A stretch of 58,978 nucleotides of DNA from an uncultured Clostridia bacterium (GTDB lineage: Bacteria; Bacillota; Clostridia; Peptostreptococcales; Anaerovoracaceae), in contig CAKQWJ010000014.1 in the NCBI GenBank assembly GCA_934278925.1, forward strand, positions 1-58,978. Reading direction: 5' to 3'. A program made the translations under genes and the position numbers. A model generated the notes under the pieces. It did no database searches. It saw only the letters and a program-made list of their open reading frames with translations, and had not been told where the DNA came from. Positions 50,581 to 58,861 of the stretch are shown piece by piece (within the stretch, counting starts at the first letter, position 1; the number at the start of each line of letters is the position of its first letter).

Positions 50581-53313
50581 TTATACTTCCTTCAATGCTT
50601 CGTATATCCGATCTCGTTGACGATTATCCTTATACATAAAAAACCCTTGCATTTTTTGCAAATAACGAGGATTCATTGGTGCATCCATCATTTCAATCAA
50701 TTGATCCACCGCATCCTCTTCGTTCTGAACGAATGGACCAAACCCCTCTTCTAACGGTAAATCCAATCTGCAATAGCCACTCATTCCGGATTTAAAGAAA
50801 TCATAATCCGGTACGAAATACATGATTTTTCTGCTCAAGTACACAAAGTCAAAAACAAATGATGAGAAATCCGTAATGAATATTTCATAGTCTGTAGCAT
50901 TTATATCATCCGTAATCAGATTCACTCTCCTCGATTCTGTTCGTATGGTGCTGTTGTATCCTTTAAAAATAGGATGCAGTTGTATGTCTAAAGTATACCC
51001 ATGTGCTTCCAGTGCTTTGTCCAATCGATCATCATTTATAAACCGCATAACCGATTTATAAAAACTCGAATTCACAAATCCGTCCACATCACTAACCCAA
51101 TCATTTTCTTTCCGATCTATTAAATATCGTCTCCATGTTGGGGCGTACAGTATCTTCTTTCTAGGTTTTTGACTCAAATCAATGCAATCATATCTCGGCA
51201 TTCCGGCCTGGATGAGATGATTTCGATCAAATCCATAATTTTCAATGAGGTTTTCCTCTTCATAATAAGTCGATATCACTTCCTTATCGATTTTCACCCT
51301 ATCCAGAGAGTAGTGCCACGGAAGATGTGCATGTAATACTCCATGTTGGAGATAAACAGTCTTCGGAAAATTCAACACATAGCTATATTTCTTGAAAGCT
51401 TTCATCTCCATCGGTAAATAAGTATATTCTTCTGCAAACGACATAATAATCCATTCTGCCATTAGAAACAAATTCACATGTTTTCGGGATCCAAAACGAA
51501 CAATATGCTTTTGAAGTGCCGCCGGAAACTCTTTCTTTCTCTCCTTAAAATCATCGCCATCCAGAATATAGAAACGTTGAATTCCATCATTTTTATATAC
51601 ATCGTGTTCGAATTGATAGAAGCTATTATCTTTTAGAACATTTTTACAGTCATAGTATAGCCAAATCGGGGAAGTTCTCTTCTTTTTCGCTTCTAATCGA
51701 TATTGCTTTATTGCGGAACCGATATCTTCGAGTGCGATTTTTTGAAATAGCCAAAGTTTTCTCTTCGCAGCATCTGCGGAATTGAGATTAAGATCCCTCA
51801 CGATAAATCCATTCGCACGAAAACTGTATCTGAGTTCTTTTTTATCTCTTATTAGAGAATCATTGCGTCTGCGTCTGAAGGGCACTCGATTGCTAAAGTG
51901 CATATCCGTCTCATATCGTTCCCCATTTGCTATTACGACAAACCTAAACTTTTTTATTACGGTAGTATCGATACTTACTTCGAAATTATAGAATTGATTG
52001 GTGATTTCATGCGTGTGAAACCGGCTCCTGGAACTTGGCTTTAAAGGCACCGGAATCATTCGATCGCCCAAACCGCATAAAACCTGCAAAGAAACATCTT
52101 CCACGATACTGGAATATAAGGGTTTTAACGTTCCGGAAAGTTTGATATCGTTTCCCTCCACGCGACACTGTTCAATTGTTAAATGCACGTTCTTTTCAGA
52201 AACTGCTAAACCATTATTACAAAATACGTCGATGCGTTTCTTGCCAAATTCTACATGACAGTTGTTGGATTTCTTTTTCGAAAGCCAGTATAAGCGATGC
52301 TCCCGTAGTACATTCGGATGATTAATAATAATCTCATTATCACATCGACGCAGCAACTTAACAATTCTATTCCACGCCTCATGATACCGTGCCTCATCAT
52401 AGTGATATGGCAGCAGTTTATTGGCTCTCAACTTCCAGTTGAGATCACTTATATACAAAGCTTGAATATAGTATGGAACATGTTCTGAAAACTCGGAAAA
52501 CTCCCTCTCCCATAATTTCATCGAGTGCTCAAAAAGATAGTATGAATACAACATCTTATTTGTAGTGCTGTTGCTGCTTTGCACATAATAATACTCAGCA
52601 TTATCACAATACCCAATCTTTTGTTTTTCCTTCAGCGTGTCAATATTATATTTCTGATCTTCGTGGTAAAATAAATTTTCTGAAAAAAGCACATTCTTCT
52701 CAAATTTATTCTTTACGCAAGTGTTCATCGTTGTATGACATATGAATGAATTTTCCGGTTCGGTCAAGTCATACACGCCCTGGGATTTTAACACTTCATA
52801 TCGAAAATGCAGGTCTTGTTCCTCTCCATCCTTGATTGGAATAATCTTATATGTGACAACATCAATCTCATCATAGTGCCGGTCGAAAAAATTACATACG
52901 CTTTCAATTGTATTCTTACCTAGATAATCATCCGGATCTAAGTACATTAAGTATTTTCCGGTTGCGTGTTTGATGCCGTAATTTCTTGCTTGTGCGGGTC
53001 CACCGTTCTCCTTCGTATAACACTTAAAATTGCTGTATTTCTCCGAGTACCGCTTCATTATGTCCAAAGAATTGTCTTCTGAACCATCGTCAATCATCAG
53101 AACTTCCACCATCTGTGGGTCAATGCTCTGATTCAAAATGGACCGGAAGCAGGTATCCAGCCATTCTGCCATATTATATATAGGAATGATTAGCGATACT
53201 CTATAATCACAGTTATTGGTGTTTTCTATTTCTCTCCGCAGATTTGTCCCGTTCATTGCACTCCATGTTATCCATTTATTATCACGACTCGGTTCTTCAT
53301 AATTAAGTCCCAC
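50581..53313 (-). CDS. GT2 glycosyltransferase fused to TagF-like glycerophosphotransferase
   Basis: 910 residues. Residues about 37-270 are a GT2 domain (RVSLIIPIYNMAEWLDTCF, VEVLMIDDGSEDNSLD, MYLDPDDYLG). A middle beta-rich region (about 360-480) may be a carbohydrate-recognition part. Residues about 560-905 are the CDP-glycerol:polyol-phosphate transferase domain (YLQHGVLHAHLPWHY, AGMPRYDCIDL, ILYAPTWRRYL, ITDFSSFVFDFVYL). It likely builds a (glycero/ribitol)phosphate-sugar polymer. Start is GTG 53313 with a weak site; ATG 53256 with GGAG four bases ahead is an alternative. Confidence 0.87.
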   Translation of the reverse strand: MGLNYEEPSRDNKWITWSAMNGTNLRREIENTNNCDYRVSLIIPIYNMAEWLDTCFRSILNQSIDPQMVEVLMIDDGSEDNSLDIMKRYSEKYSNFKCYTKENGGPAQARNYGIKHATGKYLMYLDPDDYLGKNTIESVCNFFDRHYDEIDVVTYKIIPIKDGEEQDLHFRYEVLKSQGVYDLTEPENSFICHTTMNTCVKNKFEKNVLFSENLFYHEDQKYNIDTLKEKQKIGYCDNAEYYYVQSSNSTTNKMLYSYYLFEHSMKLWEREFSEFSEHVPYYIQALYISDLNWKLRANKLLPYHYDEARYHEAWNRIVKLLRRCDNEIIINHPNVLREHRLYWLSKKKSNNCHVEFGKKRIDVFCNNGLAVSEKNVHLTIEQCRVEGNDIKLSGTLKPLYSSIVEDVSLQVLCGLGDRMIPVPLKPSSRSRFHTHEITNQFYNFEVSIDTTVIKKFRFVVIANGERYETDMHFSNRVPFRRRRNDSLIRDKKELRYSFRANGFIVRDLNLNSADAAKRKLWLFQKIALEDIGSAIKQYRLEAKKKRTSPIWLYYDCKNVLKDNSFYQFEHDVYKNDGIQRFYILDGDDFKERKKEFPAALQKHIVRFGSRKHVNLFLMAEWIIMSFAEEYTYLPMEMKAFKKYSYVLNFPKTVYLQHGVLHAHLPWHYSLDRVKIDKEVISTYYEEENLIENYGFDRNHLIQAGMPRYDCIDLSQKPRKKILYAPTWRRYLIDRKENDWVSDVDGFVNSSFYKSVMRFINDDRLDKALEAHGYTLDIQLHPIFKGYNSTIRTESRRVNLITDDINATDYEIFITDFSSFVFDFVYLSRKIMYFVPDYDFFKSGMSGYCRLDLPLEEGFGPFVQNEEDAVDQLIEMMDAPMNPRYLQKMQGFFMYKDNRQRDRIYEALKEV

Positions 53314-53384
53314 AGCCTACAATACATAATTCTCATACATAGTTTATTATACACTATAAGTTTTCTTATCTTGTCTTTTTCATG

Positions 53385-53413
53385 AACGTATAGTTTTTTT
53401 CAATACTTCACTA
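53385..53413. repeat. direct repeat, left copy flanking the DUF4143 ATPase gene
   Basis: The segment AACGTATAG, seven T, then CAATACTTCACTA matches 54926-54953 except for the length of the T run and one C. Its right neighbour is the end of the ATPase gene. The two copies bracket about 1.5 kb. Confidence 0.75.
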
Positions 53414-53450
53414 TATCGCTACATCCTATAACAACTCTCTCCTTTCTTGC

Positions 53451-54740
53451 TTATAACTCAAGAGAATTTTCATTCAGCAAAAACTCATATAATCCGAGAT
53501 GAAGGATTCCGTCATCATCTGTCCAAGGCCGCATTGATGTTTTAGTGATAATAATTTTTTTAAAGAAATCCTTTGTGTTTTTCAAAGGTCTAAGTTCAGT
53601 TTCGAGTTTTGCCCGTTCTGAAACGCTCAGTGCGGATTGTATATAATATTTTTTTAGTCCTCTGTTTACTACAAAATCAATCTCACACTGCTTTTTAGTT
53701 CTTTTACCCGCATTGGTTTCCACAATCTCTACAACTCCGACATCAACTGAATATTCACGACATAAAAGTTCATTATAAATAATATTCTCCATTATGTGCG
53801 TTTCTTCCTGCTGTCTGAAATTAAGTCTTGCGTTGCGGAGTCCGATATCCGTACAATAATACTTTGATGGATACTCAAAATATTTCTTGCCCTTAATATC
53901 ATATCGTTTCGCATTACTGAACAAGAACGATTCAGTAAGATAATTTAAATAATTTGAAATGGTCGTACTTGAGACCTTTATGTTTTTTACTGTCCGCAAA
54001 GTATTTGAAATTTTATTTGCATTGGTAAGCGAACCGACAGAAGAGCACAGGTCATCCGTCAATTCGCTAAGTACGTCCGGTAATTCTATATCATAGCGCT
54101 CTGCAATATCTTTGAAATATACTTCTGTAAAAAGGGCTTGTAAGTAGTTCACCTTCTCTGCATCGCTATTTTTTGTTAAAACAAGTGGCATTCCACCGTA
54201 TAAAGCATATTCTTCATATGCATCGGATTTATCTCCACCCACAAAGGAATAATACTCTTTGAACGAGATTGGATAAATCTTAACCTCATCACCTCTTCCA
54301 CGAAAAGCAGTCATCACATCTTTTGTAAGCATTTTTGAGTTGCTACCTGTTACATAAATATCAACATTGCGAAGTCTCATAAGACCATTGAGCACATTAT
54401 AGAGCTTGATGTTCTCAGGATTTTTAAGCTCGTCATTTGTGATGGCATATTGCACCTCATCAATAAGAATATAATACATATCCGAATTGACAATTTTCCC
54501 ACGAATGTATTTTGACAATTTATCCGGATCACGATACTTCACAAAGAGATCATCATCCAAAGCAATCGAAATGATTTGTTTTTCTTCTATTCCATTTTCT
54601 ATTAAATAATCATGGAATAGATTGAAAAGCAGGAAACTCTTTCCACACCTTCTTATGCCGGTAATAACTTTAATAAGTCCGTTTTCCATTTTGCTAATAA
54701 TTCTATTAAGATATACATCACGTCTAATAATATTCTGCAT
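53451..54740 (-). CDS. AAA ATPase with DUF4143 domain
   Basis: 429 residues. P-loop ITGIRRCGKSFLL (residues 27-39), Walker B YYILIDEVQYA, sensor VTGSNSKML; a winged helix in the middle (NANKISNTLRTVKNIKVSS) and a C-terminal PD-(D/E)xK-like domain with QCEIDFVVNRGLKKYY, matching DUF4143. These proteins are common in anaerobes as single mobile-like accessory genes; cellular role not established. ATG 54740 behind GGGGGG. Upstream are a GGGTATTTTACCC palindrome (54769-54781) and an inverted repeat AACTTGGGTG/CACCTAAGTT (54837-54862), possible operators. Confidence 0.85.
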   Translation of the reverse strand: MQNIIRRDVYLNRIISKMENGLIKVITGIRRCGKSFLLFNLFHDYLIENGIEEKQIISIALDDDLFVKYRDPDKLSKYIRGKIVNSDMYYILIDEVQYAITNDELKNPENIKLYNVLNGLMRLRNVDIYVTGSNSKMLTKDVMTAFRGRGDEVKIYPISFKEYYSFVGGDKSDAYEEYALYGGMPLVLTKNSDAEKVNYLQALFTEVYFKDIAERYDIELPDVLSELTDDLCSSVGSLTNANKISNTLRTVKNIKVSSTTISNYLNYLTESFLFSNAKRYDIKGKKYFEYPSKYYCTDIGLRNARLNFRQQEETHIMENIIYNELLCREYSVDVGVVEIVETNAGKRTKKQCEIDFVVNRGLKKYYIQSALSVSERAKLETELRPLKNTKDFFKKIIITKTSMRPWTDDDGILHLGLYEFLLNENSLEL

Positions 54741-54869
54741 TGCAGCCCCCCAATTACTTAAAACTTACGGGTATTTTACCCTAACTTTCAAGTTAAACAT
54801 ACCACACTTTTTTGAATCAAGCAAGCACACACTGGAAACTTGGGTGCATTTACACCTAAGTTCTCAGTA

Positions 54870-54907
54870 TAAAAATCGCGGAGCCCACACCCCCTCGGTG
54901 GACTCCG
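54870..54907 (-). terminator. terminator of the Fic gene
   Basis: CGGAGCCCAC (54879-54888) and GTGGACTCCG (54898-54907) form a ten-base stem with one G-U, followed leftward by CGATTTTTATAC. It lies 44 bases after the Fic stop. An almost identical terminator follows the AGCS symporter gene (55976-56004). Confidence 0.8.
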
Positions 54908-54925
54908 CATTCATTTACTTTCTTT

Positions 54926-54953
54926 AACGTATAGTTTTTCCAATACTTCACTA
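54926..54953. repeat. direct repeat, right copy flanking the DUF4143 ATPase gene
   Basis: AACGTATAG, five T, C, then CAATACTTCACTA. The final CTA is the complement of the Fic stop codon TAG, so the repeat begins exactly at the end of the Fic gene. Confidence 0.75.
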
Positions 54954-55841
54954 GTACTCAATTCGGAAATAATCGAGGTTCGCCTTATATCGATCCTGCG
55001 CTGTCAAGCAGGTATCCGTCAGATAGCCTTGCAGATTATCCCATTCTTTGAGTCCACGGTAATAATACAATTTCAAATTCTCTTCAATGATGAATGGAAC
55101 TATGTTGTATTTCAGGCATTCCTTGAACATGATTAGACGTCCGACTCGCCCATTTCCATCTTGAAATGGATGAATTCGCTCAAACCGTACGTGGAAATCC
55201 AAAATTTCCTCCAACGACTTCATCTTTTTGCCGTTATACTCGGATATCAATTCCTTCATCCGGTCTGCAACTTCCTCCGGCAGGGCCGTATCCATCCCGC
55301 CTACTTCATTCGGCACCTTCTTGTACTCACCCACGTTAAACCACTCCATTCGAGAATCGCTGGTACCATTCTTCAACATCCGATTCAAGTCCTTGATAAA
55401 CCGTTCCGTCAAAGGTGCTTGTACATGGTCGATAATCATATCAATGCAGCGAAAATGATTTGCCGTTTCTATTACATCGTCTACGTTCAGTACTTCTTTC
55501 TCTACGCCGACTGTATTCGTCTCAAAAATGTATCGGGTCTGATCATGAGTGAGACAACTCCCCTCCATATGATTGGAGTTATATGTCAAGTCAATCTGCG
55601 TTTTATGGTAAATTCCGCCAGAATACTTTCGTGCTTTTTCGTTTCGAAGTATATCTAACAAATCATTCTTCTGTACAGTTTTCTTATTGGAACGCTCCGG
55701 CTTTTCTGCATTTTCTGGAATATTCCATGTCTTTCCGGAGCGAAATGCACCCGCTACACGTCCTTTAGCACAGTAATTTCGTACGCTCCGATCGGACACC
55801 TTCCATTTCTCTGCAATTTCCGAAACCGAAAGATACTTCAT
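54951..55841 (-). CDS. Fic/DOC family protein with N-terminal helix-turn-helix
   Basis: 296 residues from ATG 55841, behind a perfect AGGAGG; the longer frame adds six residues without purpose. Residues 1-45 are a MerR-like HTH (YLSVSEIAEKWKVSDRSVRN). The catalytic Fic motif HPFQDGNGRVGR is at 224-235. S89-N-H-M-E93-G94 fits the [S/T]xxxE[G/N] inhibitory motif in N-terminal position, i.e. a class II Fic protein controlled by an intramolecular helix. Fic enzymes usually transfer AMP to target proteins. Own terminator downstream. Target unknown. Confidence 0.88.
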   Translation of the reverse strand: MKYLSVSEIAEKWKVSDRSVRNYCAKGRVAGAFRSGKTWNIPENAEKPERSNKKTVQKNDLLDILRNEKARKYSGGIYHKTQIDLTYNSNHMEGSCLTHDQTRYIFETNTVGVEKEVLNVDDVIETANHFRCIDMIIDHVQAPLTERFIKDLNRMLKNGTSDSRMEWFNVGEYKKVPNEVGGMDTALPEEVADRMKELISEYNGKKMKSLEEILDFHVRFERIHPFQDGNGRVGRLIMFKECLKYNIVPFIIEENLKLYYYRGLKEWDNLQGYLTDTCLTAQDRYKANLDYFRIEY

Positions 55842-55963
55842 TCGTCCACCTCCTACCATTTTGCAACTTAAATGGGATGTGGTTTAGTATATCATGCGTT
55901 CGGCAAAAAATCCATCCATAGCGGCAACCAAGCAAATACTTTTTGCCGATTAAATACAACTGC

Positions 55964-56004
55964 ATCTAAAACAAACGGAGCCCACACCCCCTCGGTGGAC
56001 TCCG
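55964..56004 (-). terminator. terminator of the AGCS symporter gene
   Basis: CGGAGCCCAC (55976-55985) and GTGGACTCCG (55995-56004) with leftward tail TTTGTTTTAG, 40 bases after the symporter stop. Nearly the same 29-base hairpin as at 54879-54907, with similar flank (CATTTA, TTTCTTT) on the right. Confidence 0.8.
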
Positions 56005-56043
56005 CATACATTTAATTTCTTTTACAATAAGATTCTCAATCGA

Positions 56044-57573
56044 CTATTTTTCAAGCTTGTAACCCAGCGCTTCGTTCTCGTAATCCCCGCGCTTTCTCTT
56101 CAGCTCCGCATAGCCGTCCCAGACACCTTCCTCGTCTTCGATACCCACGGTCTTCGGATCGAAAATCGGATCCAGCCCCAGATCCTTCTGCTTCTTGAAG
56201 TCCTTCACAATCCGCAGCACCATTGGCGTCATGCACAGCACCGCAAAAGTGTTGATCCAAAGCATGCAGCCCACACCGATATCGCCCATCGGCCAGATGA
56301 TGGTTCCGTCAATCAGCACGCCGGACAGGACGAACAGCAGGTAGAGGATTCGGATGAAGGTAACCACTCTTTTGTCTGCCTTGAACAGGTAGCGGCACAC
56401 CGACTCCAGCTGCACGCCGTAGGACAGCATGGTGGTGTAGATGAATACCGTAATCATGATGGCCAAGATGATCACGCCAAACTGTCCGGCGATGGTCTTG
56501 ATGGCCTCCTGCATGTAGGATACGCCGTATTCCACGCCCGGTGCGAAGGATACTAAAGTCTTTGCAGTCGCGCCTCCGTCGGCGGAAACGTTGTATGTGC
56601 CCGCACAGAGGATGGACAGACCCGTGCAAGTGCACACCAGAATGGTATCCACGTAAACGGACAGACCCTGCACCAGGCCCTGCTTCACCGGATGGGAAGT
56701 GTTGGTGGTGGAGGAAATGATCGGGCTCATGCCGTTGCCCGCATCGTTGGAGAAGAAGCCGCGCTTAATGCCCCAGGATACGCAGGCACCCATGATTCCG
56801 CCGTAGATGGAATGTCTTCCGAATGCTCCGGTAAAAATATCGGCGAACATCCCCGGTATCCGGCCCGCATTCAACGCCATGATGGCGATGGTAATCAGCA
56901 GATAGATGGCACACATTGCCGGTGCAATCAGCTCCGCCACCTGGCCCACGCGCTTTACGCCGCCCATGATGACGACTCCCACCAGAAGCATCAGTCCCAC
57001 ACCGGTGACGATGGCAGGAATTCCGAAGGCGTTGCTCATGGCTGTTGCCGCCGTCTGCGTCTGCATGGATGGCAGCAGGAATCCCGGTCCGATAAATACC
57101 GCAATGCAAAACAGCACCGCGATGATTTTACCCACTTTTTTATTCTTAAAACCCTTTTCCATATAATAGTACGGACCGCCGGTCAGTTCTCCCAGGTTCT
57201 TGGTCTTGTAGGCCTGACCCAGAATGCACTCCACCATTCCGGTGGATGCTCCCAGCAGTGCCGCCATCCACATCCAGAAGAGGGCTCCCGGTCCCCCCAT
57301 GAAAATTGCGGTGGCCGTTCCGGCGATATTTCCGGTTCCCACTCGTCCCCCGACGGTGGTGGCCAGCGCCTGGAATGCACTCAATCCCTTGGCTTCGCCC
57401 AGCTCATCCGATTCCTTTTCGAACATATAGTGAAACATGGACGGAAGTCCGGTGAACTGTAATCCCTTCAGGCGAAGGGTAAACCAGATGGCCGCACCTC
57501 CCAGGAAAAACAGACACGCCGGATGCCAGACGATGTCATTCACAACAGTTATAATTTTTGTAAATAATTCCAT
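56044..57573 (-). CDS. AGCS-family sodium:alanine/glycine symporter
   Basis: 509 residues, about 11 membrane segments. Family signatures: TTVGGRVGTGNIAGTATAIF and GGPGALFWMWMAALLGAST in the first third, KRGFFSNDAGNGMSPIISST in the middle. Imports alanine or glycine with Na+. C-terminal cytoplasmic tail of about 45 charged residues. AGGAG 11 bases before ATG 57573. Probably monocistronic with its own terminator. Confidence 0.93.
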   Translation of the reverse strand: MELFTKIITVVNDIVWHPACLFFLGGAAIWFTLRLKGLQFTGLPSMFHYMFEKESDELGEAKGLSAFQALATTVGGRVGTGNIAGTATAIFMGGPGALFWMWMAALLGASTGMVECILGQAYKTKNLGELTGGPYYYMEKGFKNKKVGKIIAVLFCIAVFIGPGFLLPSMQTQTAATAMSNAFGIPAIVTGVGLMLLVGVVIMGGVKRVGQVAELIAPAMCAIYLLITIAIMALNAGRIPGMFADIFTGAFGRHSIYGGIMGACVSWGIKRGFFSNDAGNGMSPIISSTTNTSHPVKQGLVQGLSVYVDTILVCTCTGLSILCAGTYNVSADGGATAKTLVSFAPGVEYGVSYMQEAIKTIAGQFGVIILAIMITVFIYTTMLSYGVQLESVCRYLFKADKRVVTFIRILYLLFVLSGVLIDGTIIWPMGDIGVGCMLWINTFAVLCMTPMVLRIVKDFKKQKDLGLDPIFDPKTVGIEDEEGVWDGYAELKRKRGDYENEALGYKLEK

Positions 57574-57800
57574 AATTTCGCATTCTCCTTTGTTACATCT
57601 GCACTATTTTAGCATAAGAGGGCGGATAGAGAAAATTAAAAAAGAATATACGCAGTTATAGAATGATTTTATAGCTGATGCTTTTACATGTATTTGCTCG
57701 ACTACTTTGCTTCCGGCGTTAGTTATTTTTTTATAAATATAGTGCAGAAAATATTTAGTGCTATTTAAAGTAGCGGTGCAATTTCTTAACATTTTTTTAA

Positions 57801-57941
57801 CAAAACTCCAGTACAATATTTACACTCGTTGTATTTTCCATAATCGGTATTTTAGTAACAATTCTTAATAAGCGAAAATTATCAATCGGAAGTGGTTTGG
57901 CTGCAATCTGGAATATTTATTTTATAATCGGATTTCTCTAA
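57801..57941 (+). pseudogene. C-terminal remnant of an integral membrane protein
   Basis: Rightward open frame of 46 codons ending TAA 57939-57941, without ATG, GTG or usable TTG start. It encodes TLVVFSIIGILVTILNKRKL and then GLAAIWNIYFIIGFL, two likely membrane helices joined by a basic loop. This strongly hydrophobic, patterned sequence looks like the end of a lost membrane protein. The gap 57574-57800 holds only the symporter promoter region and nothing else that I can support. Confidence 0.3.
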
Positions 57942-57946
57942 AACAA

Positions 57947-57980
57947 AAATGGCGTTCGGCATGAGCTCTGGACGCCATTT
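57947..57980. terminator. terminator of the response regulator gene
   Basis: AAATGGCGT (57947-57955) and ACGCCATTT (57972-57980) form a nine-base stem; leftward tail TTTGTTTTAG. It starts three bases past the response-regulator stop and could also act rightward. Confidence 0.75.
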
Positions 57981-57982
57981 GT

Positions 57983-58660
57983 TTAATAAGAGGATACCTC
58001 AAGAATGTACCCGTGTCCGCGAATAGAACGTATTTCCAGGTTAGAATGGATGCTTTGTAATTTCTTCCGGATTCGAGATATATGGACATCTACCGTACGG
58101 TCGGTAATGCCTATCCCGTGAATGTCAATTAGATGAATGATTATATCTCGTCGAATCGTATAATCAGAGGAATTTATCATGGCATTAAGAATTAGATATT
58201 CACACGGCGTTAATCGCAGTACTTCATCTTCTGTGCGAACACTCCTGCTTTCCGGAACGAGTGTGGTGTTGCCAAAGCATATGATGGGCAAATCCGAAGT
58301 TCTAAGATGTGCCTTAATCCTAGAAAGAAGTTCCCCTGAATCAAATGGTTTCGTAATATAATCATTAGCCCCCATATCCAAGCATCGAATCTTATCTTGG
58401 GACGCAGACCGGTTAGATAGAATGAATACTTTGGAGCTAATTCGTTGGTTTCGGAGAGAACGCAGAACATCAAACCTATTAATATCCGGCAAGTCAATAT
58501 CCAAAAGTATCAAATCGTAATGCTTTTCTTCCAAGAGTCGGAGTGCACCCATTCCGGTTTCCGAAACAGCAATTCGGTAGCAACAATGCAATAGATTCGA
58601 AAGCTCTTGTATGATCTTGTAATCATCTTCTACGATGAGTAATGAATGTTTGTCCGTCAT
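57983..58660 (-). CDS. OmpR/PhoB-family response regulator
   Basis: 225 residues. Receiver domain: acidic pair in IVEDDYKI, phospho-acceptor Asp54 in ILLDIDLPD, Ser in FILSNRSA and Lys in YITKPF. DNA-binding winged helix at 130-223: LRLTPCEYLILNAMI, TDRTVDVHISRIRKKL, IRSIRGHGYIL. AAGG eight bases before ATG. No histidine kinase gene is adjacent: a terminator follows directly, and 318 bases without a gene precede it, so it appears orphan in this window. Its promoter carries a tandem repeat suited to autoregulation. Confidence 0.9.
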   Translation of the reverse strand: MTDKHSLLIVEDDYKIIQELSNLLHCCYRIAVSETGMGALRLLEEKHYDLILLDIDLPDINRFDVLRSLRNQRISSKVFILSNRSASQDKIRCLDMGANDYITKPFDSGELLSRIKAHLRTSDLPIICFGNTTLVPESRSVRTEDEVLRLTPCEYLILNAMINSSDYTIRRDIIIHLIDIHGIGITDRTVDVHISRIRKKLQSIHSNLEIRSIRGHGYILEVSSY

Positions 58661-58726
58661 GAAGAATACCTTTATGATTTAAAAGAAATGGCTATCTCTC
58701 CGTCTTTGATTACCTTTTGTGTTTAG

Positions 58727-58784
58727 ATTATAACGAAATCCCGTTAGCGTATCAATAAAAAATGCAAATCTTAAGAAATCTTAA
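58727..58784 (-). promoter_or_regulatory. response-regulator promoter with tandem binding boxes
   Basis: Minus-strand TTGATA (58750-58755) and perfect TATAAT (58727-58732) with 17 bases between. Directly upstream of the -35 box are two copies of TTAAGATTT (58766-58774 and 58776-58784) at a 10-base period, the usual geometry for OmpR/PhoB dimers. Autoregulation by the encoded protein is likely. Confidence 0.65.
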
Positions 58785-58834
58785 CAATATCGATTGCAGA
58801 ATAGAATTTATAAGTTCTTAGAAAACAGGAAGTT

Positions 58835-58861
58835 CATTATTTATTAACCATTATTTATTAA
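58835..58861. repeat. AT-rich direct repeat upstream of the response regulator
   Basis: CATTATTTATTAA occurs twice, at 58835-58847 and 58849-58861, with a 14-base period, about 80 bases upstream of the -35 box. Possibly an extra regulatory or bent-DNA element. The remaining bases to 58978 show no gene. Confidence 0.45.

Noticed and set aside
57604..57816. Leftward 70-codon frame upstream of the symporter
   Set aside because: No convincing ribosome site, AT-rich intergenic composition and no domain pattern.
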